Assembly (NCBI GenBank): GCA_937858455.1
Contig: CALLYN010000426.1
Coordinates: 1-8,456, forward strand
Source of the DNA: an uncultured Kouleothrix sp.
Lineage (GTDB): Bacteria > Chloroflexota > Chloroflexia > Chloroflexales > Roseiflexaceae
Direction: 5' to 3'
DNA: 8,456 nucleotides
The notes beneath the pieces are model-generated. The model made no database searches. It had not been told where the DNA came from and was given only the letters and a program-made list of their open reading frames with translations. Made by a program: the position numbers and the translations under genes. Shown here in pieces: positions 1-5,686 of the stretch; position 1 is the first letter of the stretch; each line of letters begins with the position of its first letter.

Positions 1-56
1 TCCGCGAAGGCGGGCGCACCGTCGGCGCGGGCGTCGTCACCAAGATCGTCGAGTAG
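1..56 (+). CDS. tuf: elongation factor Tu, C-terminal end only (partial)
   Basis: Reading from base 3, the frame gives REGGRTVGAGVVTKIVE and then TAG at 54-56. This is the highly conserved last strand of EF-Tu domain 3 (family form: REGGRTVGAGVVxKI). EF-Tu is the cytoplasmic GTPase that brings aminoacyl-tRNA to the ribosome. Only 17 codons are inside the window, so the GTPase domain cannot be judged. The position directly before secE fits the common tuf-secE-nusG-rplK order. In many bacteria trnW or rpmG (L33) lies between tuf and secE; the 85-base gap here holds neither. Confidence 0.93.
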   Translation, partial: REGGRTVGAGVVTKIVE

Positions 57-62
57 CTACGC

Positions 63-113
63 CGAGGGTGAGGGCGTCGTCGAGGTGCGTTTACCTCCGC
101 GCCCTCACCTTCG
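63..113 (+). terminator. long hairpin between tuf and secE (possible terminator, processing or attenuation site)
   Basis: Bases 63-76 pair with 100-113 to give a 14-bp stem with one G-U wobble (66/110). Inside it a second 5-bp stem (82-86 with 93-97) closes a six-base loop. No T-run follows, so it is not a classical intrinsic terminator. A 12-bp perfect palindrome (116-127, CGTACTAGTACG) sits immediately after it. The structure lies between tuf and secE on the coding strand and could separate tuf expression from the secE-rplL block by partial termination, RNA processing or 3'-end protection. The fold is seen in the sequence; the role is inferred. Confidence 0.5.
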
Positions 114-141
114 CACGTACTAGTACGCTAAAGGAACCTCT

Positions 142-372
142 ATGGCGGTCGTAAAAACCGACAAAGAAAAAGATCAAAACGAAAACGCGCTCGTTCGCAC
201 CTTCCGCGAAGTGCGCTCCGAGATGAAAAAAGTCGTCTGGCCCACCCGCGAAGAAACGGTGCGGCTGACGGTAGTTGTTGTTGCGCTTTCTGCTGTTATT
301 AGTGTGGTCTTGTTCGCCGCCGACTCACTGTTCCAATTGATGATCATTGGCCTGCAAAACGCAGTGAAGTAG
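142..372 (+). CDS. secE: preprotein translocase subunit SecE
   Basis: SecE is the small clamp-like subunit of the SecYEG protein-conducting channel in the cytoplasmic membrane. The 76-residue product is of the short, single-span bacterial type. It has a charged N-terminal tail (1-16), an amphipathic helix with the family signature FREVRSEMKKVVWPTREE (about 21-38), and one hydrophobic membrane helix (about 43-72). The ATG at 142 is preceded by AAAGGA (130-135) with a 6-base spacer. The next gene, nusG, begins 18 bases after the stop, which is the standard secE-nusG pairing and indicates one transcript. Nothing is truncated; the identification rests on the W-P-T-R motif, size and neighbours. 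Confidence 0.97.
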   Translation: MAVVKTDKEKDQNENALVRTFREVRSEMKKVVWPTREETVRLTVVVVALSAVISVVLFAADSLFQLMIIGLQNAVK

Positions 373-390
373 CGCGGCCTGAGGGACGAC

Positions 391-969
391 GTGACCGATC
401 GAAACGATAAGCAAGCTGAGTCGGAGTTCCAGGCCGACGACGGCCGCCACTGGTATGTGATCCACACCTACTCGGGCTACGAGAACAAGGTGCGGCAGAA
501 TCTGATGCACCGCATCGAGACAATGGAGATGCAGGATCAGATCTTTCGCGTGATCGTGCCAACCGAGGAAGAGATCGAGATCAAAAACGGCCAGCGTCGC
601 ACTGTTCATAAAAAAGTGTTTCCCGGTTACGTGCTTGTGCAAATGCGCATGAACGACAACTCGTGGTACGTCGTGCGGAATACGCCTGGCGTCACGAGCT
701 TCGTTGGCCACGGCAACCGCCCAACCCCGCTCGACGACAACGAGGTCAAGGCCATCCTCAAGCAGATGGAGGAAGAGGCGCCCAAGGTTCGCGTCAGCTA
801 CCAGGTTGGCCAGGCCGTGAAGATCACCGATGGCCCGTTCACCGACTTCGAGGGCGTGGTCGACGCAATCGATCACGAGCGCGGCCGCGTGCGCGTGCTG
901 GTGTCGTTCTTCGGCCGCGAGGCGCCGGTCGAGCTCGATTTCCTCCAAGTTACCAGGCTTGTCGATTAA
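391..969 (+). CDS. nusG: transcription termination/antitermination factor NusG
   Basis: NusG binds the beta' clamp helices of RNA polymerase and links elongation to Rho or to the leading ribosome. The 192-residue protein has a short acidic N-terminal extension (1-19). An NGN domain follows, starting at W21 (WYVIHTYSGYENKV) and including the conserved PGYVLV (78-83) and NTPGVTSFVG (97-106). A C-terminal KOW domain (about 139-190) carries GQAVKITDGPF and the closing FGREAPVELDFLQV. Length matches the family (about 180-200). The start is GTG at 391, chosen because GAGGGA (381-386) lies 4 bases upstream and the NGN domain begins about 20 residues in. It lies 18 bases after secE and upstream of rplK, the usual order. 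No unusual insertion domain is present. Confidence 0.97.
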   Translation: MTDRNDKQAESEFQADDGRHWYVIHTYSGYENKVRQNLMHRIETMEMQDQIFRVIVPTEEEIEIKNGQRRTVHKKVFPGYVLVQMRMNDNSWYVVRNTPGVTSFVGHGNRPTPLDDNEVKAILKQMEEEAPKVRVSYQVGQAVKITDGPFTDFEGVVDAIDHERGRVRVLVSFFGREAPVELDFLQVTRLVD

Positions 970-991
970 TCACTCTGATGAAAACCGAAGA

Positions 992-1027
992 GCGAAGGAC
1001 GAGCTTTGGTGGTCTTTCGTCCTTCGC
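992..1027 (+). promoter_or_regulatory. rplK leader hairpin, candidate translational switch
   Basis: Bases 992-1002 pair perfectly with 1017-1027 (11 bp, 14-base loop). There is no T-tract, so it does not look like a terminator. The heptamer CGAAGGA occurs twice, at 993-999 in the 5' arm and at 1046-1052, where it forms the rplK Shine-Dalgarno. The 3' arm (TCCTTCG, 1020-1026) can therefore pair with either copy but not both at once. When the hairpin is open, the Shine-Dalgarno can be masked. In E. coli, L1 represses its operon by binding the rplK leader; whether L1 binds here is inference, and I did not identify a clear L1-site consensus. Confidence 0.5.
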
Positions 1028-1059
1028 CGCTCGATACACGAATCACGAAGGAGTATAGC

Positions 1060-1485
1060 GTGGCAAAGAAAGTCACTGGTGTCGTGAAGCTGCAGCTTCC
1101 GGCCGGCAAGGCCACTCCGGCCCCGCCGGTTGGCCCGGCGCTCGGCGGTTATGGCATCAACATCATGGCCTTCGTCAAAGAGTATAACGAGAAGACCGCG
1201 TCGCAGGCCGGCAGCGTTATTCCGGTCGAGATCACGGTGTACTCCGATCGCTCGTTTACGATTGTGCTGAAAACACCGCCCGCCGCCGACCTGCTGCGCA
1301 AGGCTGCGGGCGTCCCCAAAGGCTCGGGCACGCCGAACCGCTCGAAGGTCGGCTCGATCTCGCGCGAACAGCTGCGCAAGCTCGCCGAGCAGAAGATGTC
1401 GGATCTTAATGCTATCGACGTCGAAGGCGCCGAAAAGATCCTGGCCGGCACCGCCCGCAGCATGGGCATCACGATCAAAGAGTAG
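1060..1485 (+). CDS. rplK: 50S ribosomal protein L11
   Basis: L11 binds the GTPase-associated region of 23S rRNA with L10-L12 and takes part in factor-dependent GTP hydrolysis and the stringent response. The 141-residue product (E. coli about 142) starts [16 protein letters not shown]. It holds the proline-rich N-terminal signature [16 protein letters not shown] (21-36), KTPP (71-74) at the linker, and the C-terminal rRNA-binding domain ending in [21 protein letters not shown] (117-137). The start is GTG at 1060, set by GAAGGAG (1047-1053) six bases upstream. The open frame extends 18 codons further upstream (to 1006), but that part runs through the leader hairpin and is not L11-like. The GGYGINIM variant replaces the more common GQHGVNIM form. 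Confidence 0.97.
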   Translation: MAKKVTGVVKLQLPAGKATPAPPVGPALGGYGINIMAFVKEYNEKTASQAGSVIPVEITVYSDRSFTIVLKTPPAADLLRKAAGVPKGSGTPNRSKVGSISREQLRKLAEQKMSDLNAIDVEGAEKILAGTARSMGITIKE

Positions 1486-1490
1486 CTTTG

Positions 1491-1536
1491 AGTGTTGAGC
1501 TACCCCAGGCTACCATCAAACTCAACACACAACACT
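1491..1536 (+). promoter_or_regulatory. rplK-rplA intergenic RNA hairpin with two alternative pairings
   Basis: GTGTTGAG (1492-1499) pairs with CTCAACAC (1521-1528), an 8-bp stem starting six bases after the rplK stop. The same 5' arm as AGTGTTG (1491-1497) also matches CAACACT (1530-1536), a 7-bp alternative. The loop contains the direct repeat GCTACC at 1499-1504 and 1509-1514. There is no T-tract. The structure lies about 35 bases upstream of the rplA Shine-Dalgarno. It could stabilise or process the rplK-rplA message; no function is proven by the sequence. Confidence 0.35.
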
Positions 1537-1582
1537 TGTATGTGGGAGGGCCAGGCGCCCGCTTGACCACAAGGAGCATGAC

Positions 1583-2314
1583 ATGACCCGCGACCATGGC
1601 AAGAAGTATGTCGACGCGCTGAAAAAGGTCGATCGCACCCGCCTCTACGATCCAAAAGAGGCAGTCGCGCTGATCAAATCCACCTCGTACACCAAGTTCG
1701 ACGCGACCGTCGAAGTGCATCTGCGGCTTGGCATCGACCCACGCCACGCCGACCAGAACATCCGCACCACTGTGGCGCTGCCGCACGGCACTGGTAAAAG
1801 CGTGCGCGTGCTGGTGTTCGCCCAAGGCGAGGCGGCCCAAGCCGCCCGCGATGCCGGCGCCGATTTCGTGGGCGCCGACGACCTGATCGGCCGGATCGAC
1901 AAAGAGAACTTCTTCGACTTCGATATCGCGATCGCCACGCCCGATATGATGGGTAAGGTCGGCCGCGTCGGCCGCAAGCTTGGGCCGCGTGGCCTGATGC
2001 CCAACCCCAAGAGCGGCACGATCGTGCAGCCCGACGACCTACCCCGCACCATCCGCGAGGTGCGCGGCGGCCGCGTCGAGTTCCGCAACGACCGCACCGG
2101 CCTGCTGCATGTGGCTGTCGGCAAGGTCAGCTTCAGCGAGCAGCAGATCCAGGATAATATCGCGGCGCTGATGGACGCGGTGCGCGCTGCAAAGCCGGCC
2201 GCCACCAAGGGCGTGTTCGTGCGCAGCGTTACCTTCACCAGCACAATGGGCCCGGGCATTCGCGTCGACCCGGCGGCGGCGCAGGCTATGAGCGCGGCAA
2301 GCGAGGCAGCGTAA
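1583..2314 (+). CDS. rplA: 50S ribosomal protein L1
   Basis: L1 forms the mobile stalk at the ribosomal E site and in many bacteria also acts as translational repressor of its own operon. The 243-residue protein is slightly longer than the usual 225-235 because of an alanine-rich tail (about 230-243). The L1 signature [12 protein letters not shown] is at 132-143. Other family segments are [15 protein letters not shown] (38-52), the N-terminal [12 protein letters not shown] (7-18) and the closing TMGPGIRVD (221-229). The ATG at 1583 has AAGGAG (1571-1576) with a 6-base spacer. It follows rplK after 97 bases and precedes the L10 leader, so rplK-rplA and rplJ-rplL probably form two regulatory halves of one locus. 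Confidence 0.97.
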   Translation: MTRDHGKKYVDALKKVDRTRLYDPKEAVALIKSTSYTKFDATVEVHLRLGIDPRHADQNIRTTVALPHGTGKSVRVLVFAQGEAAQAARDAGADFVGADDLIGRIDKENFFDFDIAIATPDMMGKVGRVGRKLGPRGLMPNPKSGTIVQPDDLPRTIREVRGGRVEFRNDRTGLLHVAVGKVSFSEQQIQDNIAALMDAVRAAKPAATKGVFVRSVTFTSTMGPGIRVDPAAAQAMSAASEAA

Positions 2315-2323
2315 CCACACCGC

Positions 2324-2476
2324 GTTGTGCTGCGGCGCAGCCCAACAAACTGAATAGTGCCCTAGACAGCGGGTGCACGAGCTTAATGGCACTGCGCCGC
2401 CCGCCGAGGCAGAACCCGAGCATAACGGCCTGTGGCCGTTGGTGGGCTGCTGTGTCTGGGCACGGCGGCCCTTTTT
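2324..2476 (+). ncRNA. L10 leader: ribosomal-protein attenuator upstream of rplJ
   Basis: The segment CCTAGACAGCGGGTGC (2361-2376), then CTTAAT (2382-2387) and CCCGCCGAGGC (2400-2410), matches the kink-turn core I know from bacterial L10 leaders (CCUAGACAGC..GGUGC, UUAAU, ..GCCGAGG). Bases 2369-2373 pair with 2400-2404, and TGCC 2358-2361 with GGCA 2408-2411. A longer pairing joins 2332-2340 with 2392-2400 (9 bp). The leader ends in an intrinsic terminator (2444-2476). GCAGCCCA (2337-2344) is perfectly complementary to TGGGCTGC (2443-2450), the 5' arm of that terminator, and can act as antiterminator. In the known mechanism, excess L10-L12 complex binds the kink-turn and favours termination. 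The motif and pairings are seen; regulation is inferred from the family. Confidence 0.85.
2444..2476 (+). terminator. attenuator terminator in the rplJ leader
   Basis: Bases 2444-2454 pair with 2461-2471 (11 bp with two G-U wobbles, six-base loop TCTGGG), followed immediately by five T (2472-2476). It lies about 40 bases before the rplJ start and after the L10-binding core, so it must be conditional, otherwise rplJ-rplL would not be read. A smaller hairpin (AACGGCC/GGCCGTT, about 2423-2439) lies just upstream. Confidence 0.8.
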
Positions 2477-2498
2477 CTTGCACAATCAACGATACACC

Positions 2499-2510
2499 GG
2501 AGGGAGGTGA
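2499..2510 (+). promoter_or_regulatory. strong ribosome binding site that fixes the rplJ start
   Basis: GGAGGGAGGTGA is nearly the full complement of the 16S rRNA tail and sits 5 bases before the ATG at 2516. The same frame has an earlier potential start at 2432. That codon precedes the attenuator terminator, and translation from it would run through the terminator stem, so it is not the true start. Confidence 0.9.
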
Positions 2511-2515
2511 ACAGA

Positions 2516-3055
2516 ATGGCTACACAGCGCAAAATCGAGTCGGTTGCCGATCTGACCGATAAGCTGGAACGCACTCAGCTCACAGTTGTGACCGACTACC
2601 GCGGCCTTACCGTCGCCGAGATCACCGATCTGCGCAGGCGGCTGCGCGAGACCGGCGCCGAGCTGATCGTCGCGAAGAATACGCTGACGCTGCGCGCAGC
2701 CAAGGAGACTGGCCATACAGCGATCGAGCCACTGCTGTCTGGCCCTACTGCGCTGGCGTTCGCCTTTAAAGACGCCTCGAAGACCGCCAAGGCGATCAAC
2801 GATTTCAATAAAGGCCCGAAGAAGCTTGTGGTGCGCGGCGGCATGCTCGGCAATACCCTGATGGGGCCGAATGTGCTCGAGCAGGTCGCAACACTGCCCA
2901 CTCGCGAGCAGGTGCTGGCCCAGATCGTCGGCGGCGTGTCCGCGCCGGTCTCCGGCGTGGTCGGCGTGCTCAACGCCGCGATCACCAATGTGCTCTACGT
3001 TCTGCAAGCGCGCATCGATCAGCTGCAGCCCGCCGACGAGGCCGCGGCAGCCTAA
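2516..3055 (+). CDS. rplJ: 50S ribosomal protein L10
   Basis: L10 anchors the L7/L12 dimers to 23S rRNA and, as the L10-L12 complex, is the classic autoregulator of this gene pair. The 179-residue product begins MATQRKIESVADLTDKLERT. It shows the family segments VVTDYRGLTV (24-33), LRRRLRE (39-45), IVAKNTL (51-57), SGPTALAF (76-83) and a C-terminal helical tail (about 150-170, NAAITNVLYVLQARIDQL) that binds L12. An alanine-rich end (174-179) follows. The start at 2516 is set by the Shine-Dalgarno at 2499-2510. It lies 46 bases upstream of rplL on the same strand. Length agrees with the family (165-180). Confidence 0.96.
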   Translation: MATQRKIESVADLTDKLERTQLTVVTDYRGLTVAEITDLRRRLRETGAELIVAKNTLTLRAAKETGHTAIEPLLSGPTALAFAFKDASKTAKAINDFNKGPKKLVVRGGMLGNTLMGPNVLEQVATLPTREQVLAQIVGGVSAPVSGVVGVLNAAITNVLYVLQARIDQLQPADEAAAA

Positions 3056-3085
3056 ATCAGTCATTTAGACAGTTATACTCACCGT

Positions 3086-3096
3086 AAGGAGATGAT
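3086..3096 (+). promoter_or_regulatory. strong ribosome binding site of rplL
   Basis: AAGGAGATGAT (3086-3096) lies shortly before the ATG at 3102 (11 bases from the end of GGAG). A strong site is expected, because L7/L12 is made in several copies per L10 from the same message. Confidence 0.7.
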
Positions 3097-3101
3097 CTAT
3101 C

Positions 3102-3509
3102 ATGGCGAGCGACAAGGTTAACGGCATTATCGAGAGCATCGAGACGCTGAATGTGCTCGAGCTGGTCGAGCTGAAGAAGACGATGGAAGAGAAGTGGGGC
3201 GTCACGGCGGCGGCGCCGGTGTTCGCGGCCGGCGCTGCTCCGGCGGCGGCTGGCGGCGATGGCGCGGCTGCGGCCCCGGCCCCGGTCGAGGAGAAGACCG
3301 AGTTCGACGTGATCCTCACCGCCGCTGGCGCCAACAAGATCCAGGTGATCAAGGTCGTGCGCGAGCTGGTGAGCGGCCTGGGCCTGAAAGAGGCCAAGGA
3401 TCTGGTCGAGGGCGCGCCTAAGCCGGTGAAGGAAGGCGTGACCAAGGAAGAGGCCGAGGCCACCAAGGCCAAGCTGGTCGAGGCCGGCGCGAGCGTCGAT
3501 ATCAAGTAA
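3102..3509 (+). CDS. rplL: 50S ribosomal protein L7/L12
   Basis: L7/L12 is the multi-copy stalk protein that recruits translation GTPases. The 135-residue protein has three parts. They are an N-terminal dimerisation and L10-binding helix pair (1-34, ending in EEKWGVTA), a long Ala/Gly/Pro hinge (about 36-62), and the C-terminal factor-binding domain (about 64-135). That domain contains [20 protein letters not shown] and [20 protein letters not shown]. The hinge makes the protein longer than E. coli L7/L12 (about 121). The start has an AAGGAG Shine-Dalgarno, and the stop is followed after 21 bases by a strong terminator. rplL is therefore the last gene of the transcript; rpoB, its usual follower, is absent. 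Confidence 0.97.
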   Translation: MASDKVNGIIESIETLNVLELVELKKTMEEKWGVTAAAPVFAAGAAPAAAGGDGAAAAPAPVEEKTEFDVILTAAGANKIQVIKVVRELVSGLGLKEAKDLVEGAPKPVKEGVTKEEAEATKAKLVEAGASVDIK

Positions 3510-3530
3510 CGTCGTCGCTTCTCAGGCTCG

Positions 3531-3566
3531 GGCGCGGTGTCGCGTAAGCGACGCCGCGCCTTTTTT
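3531..3566 (+). terminator. intrinsic terminator ending the ribosomal-protein operon
   Basis: A 13-bp GC-rich stem (3531-3543 with 3548-3560, one G-T mismatch that becomes G-U in RNA) is closed by the tetraloop GTAA, of the stable GNRA class. Six T (3561-3566) follow directly. It begins 21 bases after the rplL stop. This is the clearest terminator in the window and marks the boundary between the translation block and the accessory genes. Confidence 0.95.
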
Positions 3567-3704
3567 GTTGATCATCACTGGCGATTCGTAGGCACTCCGC
3601 TGTGCGGCGCTACGCGCTGCGCAGTTGGCGGCGCCTGCGGATCGCTTTTTGCTTGCAGCCTGGGGCGTACTCGTCCGCCACACGGCAGGCTCTGCAGGAG
3701 AAGT

Positions 3705-4991
3705 ATGCACAAGACAAGCCCGTTTCGCAACGCGCCAGCGCTGGTGCTGGTGGCCCTCTCGGCGGCGCTGCTGATGGTTGTGGCGCTGTTTACGCTGCCC
3801 GTGGTGGGCAAGTGGCACACCGGCGATCTGCTGCTCTACTTCAACGATTCGCGGAAGCTGCTGGGCGGCCAGCTCCCCTACCGCGATTTCGCGATCGAGT
3901 ACCCGCCGCTGGCGCTGGCGCCATTCGCGCTGCCGTGGCTGCTGGTGCCCGGCAGCCACCTGCTGTTCACCGATTATGTCGCGCTGTTCTTGCTGGAAAA
4001 TACATTCTTTAGTGTGCTGATCGGGCTAGTGGTTTTGGCCCTCAGCGGCCCGCGCGACGCCCTGCCAACGCTCGTGATCTACGCCGCGCTGGTGGGCGTT
4101 GGCGCGCCGCTGCTACCCTGGCGCTATGACCTATTTCCGGCGCTGCTGACGGCGCTGGCGCTGCTGAGTGTTGCCCGCGCGCGCCCAATGTGGGCGGGGG
4201 TGTGGCTGGGCCTAGGCCTGGCTGCCAAGCTCTACCCGATCGTGCTGCTGCCAATCTGCGGGCTGTTTTACCTGGCCCAGGGCAACCGTCGCGGGCTCGC
4301 GCAGCTCGCGTTCGGCGGCGTGGTTGGGGCGCTGGCGCCCACGCTGCCGTTTGTGCTGGCAGCTCCGCACCAGATCGGCTCGTTCGTGACATACCACCAG
4401 CTGCGCGGCCTGCAGCTCGAAAGCCTGCCTGCTGGCGCGATCGTGCTGGCGCACGTGCTAGGGCTCACCGCCGCCAAGCTTGAGTTCAACTACGGCGCGC
4501 TGCACCTGGTGTCGCCGGCATCGGCTGCGGCGCTGCGCTGGCTGCCTATGGCGTTTGTGGGGCTATTTGCGCTGGTGTGCGCAGCCGCGTGGCAAAGCTT
4601 CCGCCAGCAACCGCGCACCACACCAGGCGAGCGGCCCAGCGAAGGGGCGATCGAGACGCTGGTGGTGTACGCCACGGCAGCGCTACTCGCGTTCATCATC
4701 ACCAACAAGGTGTTCTCGCCGCAATACCTGATCTGGCTGCTGCCATTCGCCCCGCTGCTGCGGCGGCGGCACGCGCTGCTGATTGTGCTGATCGCCGCGC
4801 TCACCACCCTGCTATTCCCATTTGACTACGGCAATCTGATCAAGATGCGCCGGCTGCCCGTACTGCTGCTGAACCTGCGTAATGCGCTGGCGCTGCTGCT
4901 GCTTGGCTGGATGCTGTTCGAGCGCGCGCCAGCCTGGTTTCGAATGCGCCTGGCCGCCGCGCCCTGGCGCAGCGCCGCGCGCTCCAGCTAG
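3705..4991 (+). CDS. GT87/DUF2029-type integral membrane glycosyltransferase
   Basis: A 428-residue, strongly hydrophobic protein with about ten membrane helices. The first is at about 11-34. A loop follows with LPYRDF (57-62) and EYPPLA (65-70), typical of GT-C enzymes of the GT87/DUF2029 group that move mannose or other sugars from a polyprenyl-phosphate donor. Other family-like segments are WRYDLFPALL (139-148), GLAAKLYPIVLLP (171-183) and KVFSPQYLIWLLPF (335-348). One of the acidic residues of the first loop (D41, D61 or E65) is the likely catalytic base; this is inference. The ATG at 3705 is chosen because AGGAG (3696-3700) precedes it and the first helix starts soon after. The frame stays open back to 3537, but that part overlaps the terminator. 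Acceptor and sugar are unknown. I see no convincing promoter in 3567-3704. Confidence 0.8.
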   Translation: MHKTSPFRNAPALVLVALSAALLMVVALFTLPVVGKWHTGDLLLYFNDSRKLLGGQLPYRDFAIEYPPLALAPFALPWLLVPGSHLLFTDYVALFLLENTFFSVLIGLVVLALSGPRDALPTLVIYAALVGVGAPLLPWRYDLFPALLTALALLSVARARPMWAGVWLGLGLAAKLYPIVLLPICGLFYLAQGNRRGLAQLAFGGVVGALAPTLPFVLAAPHQIGSFVTYHQLRGLQLESLPAGAIVLAHVLGLTAAKLEFNYGALHLVSPASAAALRWLPMAFVGLFALVCAAAWQSFRQQPRTTPGERPSEGAIETLVVYATAALLAFIITNKVFSPQYLIWLLPFAPLLRRRHALLIVLIAALTTLLFPFDYGNLIKMRRLPVLLLNLRNALALLLLGWMLFERAPAWFRMRLAAAPWRSAARSS

Positions 4992-4995
4992 CGCA

Positions 4996-5018
4996 CAGCA
5001 GCGCGGCATCAGCTGCTG
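4996..5018. other. small inverted repeat at the convergent gene ends
   Basis: CAGCAGC (4996-5002) and GCTGCTG (5012-5018) form a 7-bp stem with a 9-base loop. It spans the 17-base gap between the glycosyltransferase stop (4991) and the stop of the minus-strand gene (5009-5011). There is no T-run on either strand. It may help end both convergent transcripts, but the evidence is weak. Confidence 0.3.
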
Positions 5019-5680
5019 GCGCCACCTTCGATCTCAAGCGCGGCATACGCCAGGCGCACTAGCGCGCTGGCCGAGCCGCTGTCGTCGCCCAAAAAGATGA
5101 AATTGGGAGTGCGGTACGGGTTTACCGGGCCTTCAAACGCCGTGTAGTCGCGCAGCCGGCCCGTTAGCAGCACCTGCCCGTTGCTGGACAAAGCATACGC
5201 GTCGTCGCGTACCATCAGCGTGTAGCTGGCCATGCGGCTTGTATCAAACCGGGCGTGCTCGGCGCGGGTAAACAGCGTGCCGGCGGGCGGCTCGGCGGCT
5301 CCTTGCTCCTGAGCCCACACCTGGTCGAGCCAGAACCCCAGCTCGATGCCACGCGTGTCGCTGCTCAGCGCGATCACGCTGAAGCCGGCCCGGTCGCCAG
5401 ATCCATCGCCATTCTTGTCGCTCGGCGCGTGATCCTCGGCCAGCAGCTGCACCGTAAAGTGCAGCGCATAGCCAGCCCGGCGATCGAGAACCGGCGCCAC
5501 GCGCGGGTGCAAAAAATACCCGGCGGCGTCGTGGATATTCGCGCTGGTATCGAGCACAGTCGCACCGCCGACGAACGTTTGCGTAGCCTGCGCCTCGGGC
5601 GAGCTGCGATACAGCAGCTGCCCTTGGCTGTCGGGCGTGCCGCCACGCTCGGCATGATAAAGCACCCATCGATCGCTCAT
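5009..5680 (-). CDS. beta-rich protein of unknown function with a calcium-loop-like motif
   Basis: A 223-residue protein starting MSDRWVLYHAERGG. It has no signal peptide and no membrane helix, so it appears soluble and cytoplasmic unless exported in another way. Alternating hydrophobic strands (YALHFTVQLL 71-80, AGFSVIALSSD 98-108, GIELGFWLDQVWAQ 111-124, SYTLMVRDDAYALSSNG 152-168, NFIFLGDD 193-200) suggest a lectin/glucanase-like beta sandwich. This fold call is inference. Residues 88-96, DKNGDGSGD, have the D-x-N-x-D-G-S-x-D spacing of an EF-hand or dockerin calcium loop. A GTG at 5686 is an alternative start. ATG 5680 is preferred because AGGGG (minus strand, 5694-5690) is 9 bases away, against 3 bases for the GTG. 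The gene is convergent with the glycosyltransferase. I do not recognise a named family with certainty. Confidence 0.72.
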   Translation of the reverse strand: MSDRWVLYHAERGGTPDSQGQLLYRSSPEAQATQTFVGGATVLDTSANIHDAAGYFLHPRVAPVLDRRAGYALHFTVQLLAEDHAPSDKNGDGSGDRAGFSVIALSSDTRGIELGFWLDQVWAQEQGAAEPPAGTLFTRAEHARFDTSRMASYTLMVRDDAYALSSNGQVLLTGRLRDYTAFEGPVNPYRTPNFIFLGDDSGSASALVRLAYAALEIEGGASS

Positions 5681-5686
5681 ACTCAC

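Noticed and set aside
325..948. A long minus-strand open frame (207 codons) opposite nusG.
   Set aside because: It is a His/Leu/Val-rich mirror of nusG with no family features; nusG is certain on the plus strand.
1006..1059. An in-frame upstream extension of rplK by 18 codons.
   Set aside because: It covers the leader hairpin loop and its 3' arm; L11 similarity begins exactly at GTG 1060 with a good ribosome site.
1645..2259. A 204-codon minus-strand open frame opposite rplA.
   Set aside because: Arg/Ser/Pro-rich shadow of the well-supported rplA gene.
2432..2515. An in-frame upstream extension of rplJ by 28 codons.
   Set aside because: It runs through the attenuator terminator, lacks L10 similarity, and the ideal Shine-Dalgarno at 2499-2510 points to ATG 2516.
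3537..3704. An in-frame upstream extension of the glycosyltransferase by 56 codons.
   Set aside because: It overlaps the rplL terminator and is Arg/Cys-rich without membrane character; ATG 3705 has its own ribosome site.
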